Of a DNA stretch of 6,061 bases, positions 4,578 to 6,061 are shown one piece after another (within the stretch, counting starts at the first letter, position 1; each line of letters opens with the position of its first letter). The DNA comes from Paludibacter sp. (GTDB lineage Bacteria; Bacteroidota; Bacteroidia; Bacteroidales; Paludibacteraceae), in NCBI GenBank assembly GCA_031284665.1, contig JAITXR010000103.1:1-6061 (forward strand), given 5' to 3'. Made by a program: the position numbers and the translations under genes. The notes beneath the pieces were generated by a model. The model searched no databases. It worked only from the letters and a program-made list of their open reading frames with translations, and was not told where the DNA came from.

Positions 4578-5105
4578 TTATTTCAACGCATCCAAAAGTT
4601 TGGGAATCAGAGTCCAAACAGTATTTTCTGTTTGCGCAGTGTAAATATTGCCATCCACAATCGACTGTTCATCTGTCCCAATTGCACTTTTGACGGCTGC
4701 TTTGATGTATGGATGAAGTGCAACCTGTTTACCGTTGGCTATTCCAGCACTGTCGAAAAGCAATGCGCCGGCACAATGACCGGCGATTAACTTGTCGTTG
4801 TCGCCAAATGCTTTGATAACCGCCAGCATATCCTGATTTTCAGGAGTACCGGCATTTTCGCCGAACTTAGGCATTGCATCGCCACAGGCAAACACCAATG
4901 CATCGTACTCATTTTCGTGTCCTTTCAAGTTAGCGACAACATCATCGGTTTGCAGGCTAATGCCTGAATTTGTTTTGATGTGCGTAGTCGGGGCTACCGA
5001 AAATGTTTTGAATGGAATACCATTCTCAAAAAAGGCTTCCAAATATTGGAATAACCCAAACCCATTGACAGGGTTTACTGCTAAAACTGCTACTTTTTTT
5101 GTCAT
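4578..5105 (-). CDS. DJ-1/PfpI-family protein
   Basis: This 175-residue protein has the length of a single-domain DJ-1/PfpI member. It starts with KKVAVLAVNPVNGFG (first strand), continues with DYD-like EYDALVFACGDAMP (about 66-79) and carries the nucleophile elbow LIAGHCAGALLF with the reactive cysteine at C111. It ends with SIVDGNIYTAQTE and a C-terminal helix (TLIPKLLDALK). Family members include glyoxalase III/deglycase-like, protease-like and chaperone-like proteins; the sequence does not decide among them. The acidic residue that usually sits after the first strand near the cysteine (E18 of human DJ-1) is not obvious here, where PVNGFGLF stands, which makes a biochemical call risky. It is divergent from an HxlR regulator, and both promoters overlap shared repeats. 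That suggests induction by reactive electrophiles or oxidants, an inference from regulator family and context. The ATG at 5105 follows a T-rich leader with no Shine-Dalgarno. Confidence 0.9.
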   Translation of the reverse strand: MTKKVAVLAVNPVNGFGLFQYLEAFFENGIPFKTFSVAPTTHIKTNSGISLQTDDVVANLKGHENEYDALVFACGDAMPKFGENAGTPENQDMLAVIKAFGDNDKLIAGHCAGALLFDSAGIANGKQVALHPYIKAAVKSAIGTDEQSIVDGNIYTAQTENTVWTLIPKLLDALK

Positions 5106-5129
5106 AAAAAAAATTATTAAATAAAATTA

Positions 5130-5160
5130 TTGCTTTATAAAGTAAACTTACTTACTTTTG
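5130..5160 (+). promoter_or_regulatory. Putative promoter of the HxlR regulator gene
   Basis: TTG (5130-5132), a 20-bp spacer and TACTTTTG (5153-5160) match the Bacteroidetes promoter form. Transcription would begin near 5167, giving a leader of about 95 nt. The -7 box is part of the repeated motif TTACTTACTTTT, so a protein bound to the motif would block it. Confidence 0.55.
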
Positions 5161-5227
5161 TATTGCAAAGATATAAAAGTAAGTATATTGAAACAAGTAG
5201 GTACGACAATGTTAGTTACTTACTTTT
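5140..5227. promoter_or_regulatory. Repeated operator motif TTACTTACTTTT between divergent genes
   Basis: TTACTTACTTTT occurs at 5148-5159 and again, identical over 12 bp, at 5216-5227. An inverted copy, AAAAGTAAGTA, is at 5175-5185, forming an 11-bp perfect inverted repeat with the first across 15 bp. The left end also contains AAGTAA-AC-TTACTT (5140-5153). Two of the copies flank or overlap the -7 boxes of both promoters, and the third lies in the HxlR leader. Dyad sites of this sort suit the dimeric winged-helix HxlR protein encoded beside them; binding itself is inferred. Confidence 0.65.
5166..5196 (-). promoter_or_regulatory. Putative promoter of the DJ-1/PfpI gene
   Basis: On the minus strand TTG (5196-5194), a 20-bp spacer and TATCTTTG (5173-5166) form a good Bacteroidetes promoter. 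The -7 box lies exactly between the two arms of the 11-bp inverted repeat (5149-5159, 5175-5185). Transcription would begin near 5159, giving a leader of about 54 nt. Confidence 0.65.
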
Positions 5228-5261
5228 CAGTTAGATTCGTTGATAATCAAAAAGAAAAAAA

Positions 5262-5612
5262 ATGAAAACAAACGAAAATTTTTGTCCGATACGAAATATT
5301 TTAGACCGTTTTGGCGACAAATGGTCAATTTTGGTCTTGATGGAGTTGGGAAAAAACAAAGTAATGCGTTTTAATGAATTAAATCGGGACATTTCGGATA
5401 TTTCACAAAAGATGCTGACTGTTACGCTGCGCACATTGGAAGCAGATGGGCTTGTTACGCGCAAGATATATCCCGTAGTTCCGCCACGTGTGGAATATAA
5501 TCTGACGGAAGATGGTTATTCTCTCATTCCTTGTATTCAAAATTTGGTGGATTGGGCGTTGGAGCACAAAGAAACTATATTGATGTCGCGTAAAACTTAT
5601 GAGAACAAATAA
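5262..5612 (+). CDS. HxlR-family winged-helix transcriptional regulator
   Basis: This 116-residue protein has the full length and layout of the family. The N-terminal conserved cysteine is in ENFCPIRNIL (C8), followed by LDRFGDKWSILVLMEL (first helices), MRFNELNRDISDISQKMLTVTLRTLEADGLV (helix-turn-helix, about 35-65) and the wing TRKIYPVVPPRVEYNLTEDG (about 66-85). A C-terminal dimerisation helix closes it (LIPCIQNLVDWALEHK). Characterised relatives such as HypR, YodB and QorR sense electrophiles or disulfide stress through the conserved N-terminal cysteine and repress genes next to them. The retained C8, together with C93 in IPCIQ, is compatible with this, but sensing is inferred. It is divergent from the DJ-1 gene across a spacer with repeated sites, so the likely targets are that gene and itself. 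A terminator follows at 5676-5704. The ATG at 5262 follows an A-rich leader. Confidence 0.95.
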   Translation: MKTNENFCPIRNILDRFGDKWSILVLMELGKNKVMRFNELNRDISDISQKMLTVTLRTLEADGLVTRKIYPVVPPRVEYNLTEDGYSLIPCIQNLVDWALEHKETILMSRKTYENK

Positions 5613-5675
5613 AAACATACTTCAATTTTTTATACCCTACAATGGGTTAGATAAAATGCGGTATATTATAAATTT

Positions 5676-5704
5676 ACTTGCCTCAATAGTTGGCAAGTGT
5701 TTTT
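5676..5704 (+). terminator. Terminator of the HxlR gene
   Basis: ACTTGCC (5676-5682) pairs with GGCAAGT (5692-5698) around TCAATAGTT, followed by G and five T residues (5700-5704). It lies 64 bp past the HxlR stop, so the ferredoxin gene that follows is probably a separate unit. Confidence 0.75.
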
Positions 5705-5807
5705 GCGAAAATTCTCCTGACTTTTTAAAATATCTTTTCCCCTAAACTGTCATATATAAGTATAGAACAATCTCATAATTAATAAATCAAATTTTATACT
5801 TTACAGG

Positions 5808-6061
5808 ATGAATATAGTTTATATTGTAGTAAGTGCAGTGCTGTTACTGTGGTTTGCAGGCGGAATTATCCGTAGAAAACAGAGAAAAAATAAAACAATC
5901 CATGTGGTTGACGATAATTGTATGGGTTGCCAACGTTGCCTGAAAAAATGTCGTCGTCGCGTATTGGATAAAGTCAGCAATGAAAAAGGAGCACAGGTTT
6001 TTGTGAAAAATCCTGATTATTGCAGTGCTTGTGGCGACTGTATGACTGCCTGCAAATTCAA
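5808..6061 (+). CDS. Membrane-anchored 2[4Fe-4S] ferredoxin-like protein, cut by the window end
   Basis: Eighty-four residues are visible and the frame is open at the edge. Residues 3-21 (IVYIVVSAVLLLWFAGGII) form a single hydrophobic segment followed by the basic stretch RRKQRKNK, so the cofactor domain should face the cytoplasm on an N-terminal anchor. Two complete cluster motifs CxxCxxCxxxC follow: C38-C41-C44-C48 and C72-C75-C78-C82. This is the bacterial dicluster ferredoxin pattern of electron-transfer proteins. The fourth cysteine of each set is followed by R49 or K83 rather than the usual proline, and the region is unusually basic (CLKKCRRR). Partner enzymes would lie downstream, outside the window. 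The gene starts after the HxlR terminator. Only a partial promoter box (TATCTTTT, 5731-5738) is seen upstream, and there is no well-placed Shine-Dalgarno (AGG abuts the ATG). Confidence 0.88.
   Translation, partial: MNIVYIVVSAVLLLWFAGGIIRRKQRKNKTIHVVDDNCMGCQRCLKKCRRRVLDKVSNEKGAQVFVKNPDYCSACGDCMTACKF

Noticed and set aside
4554..4790. A 78-codon plus-strand frame over the DJ-1 gene, and minus-strand frames at 5231-5464 and 5403-5618 over HxlR
   Set aside because: They are antisense to clearly conserved genes and have no family resemblance.

Overview
The window reads as chromosomal DNA of an AT-rich member of the Bacteroidetes, probably a Bacteroidales-type anaerobe. The evidence is several promoter -7 boxes of the form TAnnTTTG (TATCTTTG, TACTTTTG, TATTTTTG, TAAGTTTG), A-rich leaders mostly without Shine-Dalgarno sequences, a PorT-like outer-membrane barrel with a signal peptide ending KA|Q, and close-range gene families typical of that phylum. 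The exact genus cannot be told from the sequence.

Left part (1-2490), all on the minus strand. A stress-inducible small heat-shock protein (Hsp20, 2053-2490) has its own promoter region and terminator. It is followed by a short-chain dehydrogenase of the D-mannonate oxidoreductase (SDR-type UxuB) group (1071-1877), and then by the N-terminal two-thirds of an AlgI/DltB-like MBOAT O-acyltransferase (1-1010) that runs out of the window. No terminator is visible between the last two, so they may share a transcript although their functions look unrelated.

Middle part (2491-3377) holds no protein gene I can support. It contains a tRNA-Lys(CTT) with a classic promoter and a strong hairpin terminator. 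A tandem, decayed second copy of the same tRNA-plus-terminator unit follows. Next comes a roughly 175-nt interval bounded by a TATCTTTG promoter box and a 12-bp hairpin terminator; it can fold into a compact three-way junction and is a candidate small RNA.

Right part (3378-6061). A secreted, 322-residue outer-membrane beta-barrel protein of unknown role (3378-4346) faces a DJ-1/PfpI-family protein (4578-5105, minus), each with its own terminator. The DJ-1 gene is divergent from an HxlR-family regulator (5262-5612). The spacer holds two overlapping, oppositely directed promoters and three copies of an 11-12 bp motif (TTACTTACTTTT, one inverted) that very likely form the regulator's operators. 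This is the clearest regulatory unit in the window: a probable redox- or electrophile-sensing repressor controlling a cysteine-dependent DJ-1 protein and itself. After the regulator's terminator, a membrane-anchored 2[4Fe-4S] ferredoxin-like protein begins at 5808 and is cut by the window end.

I see no CRISPR array, insertion sequence or phage gene. Nothing here is clearly a new multi-gene system. The items most worth testing are the HxlR operator/promoter arrangement, the candidate structured RNA, and the decayed tRNA duplication.
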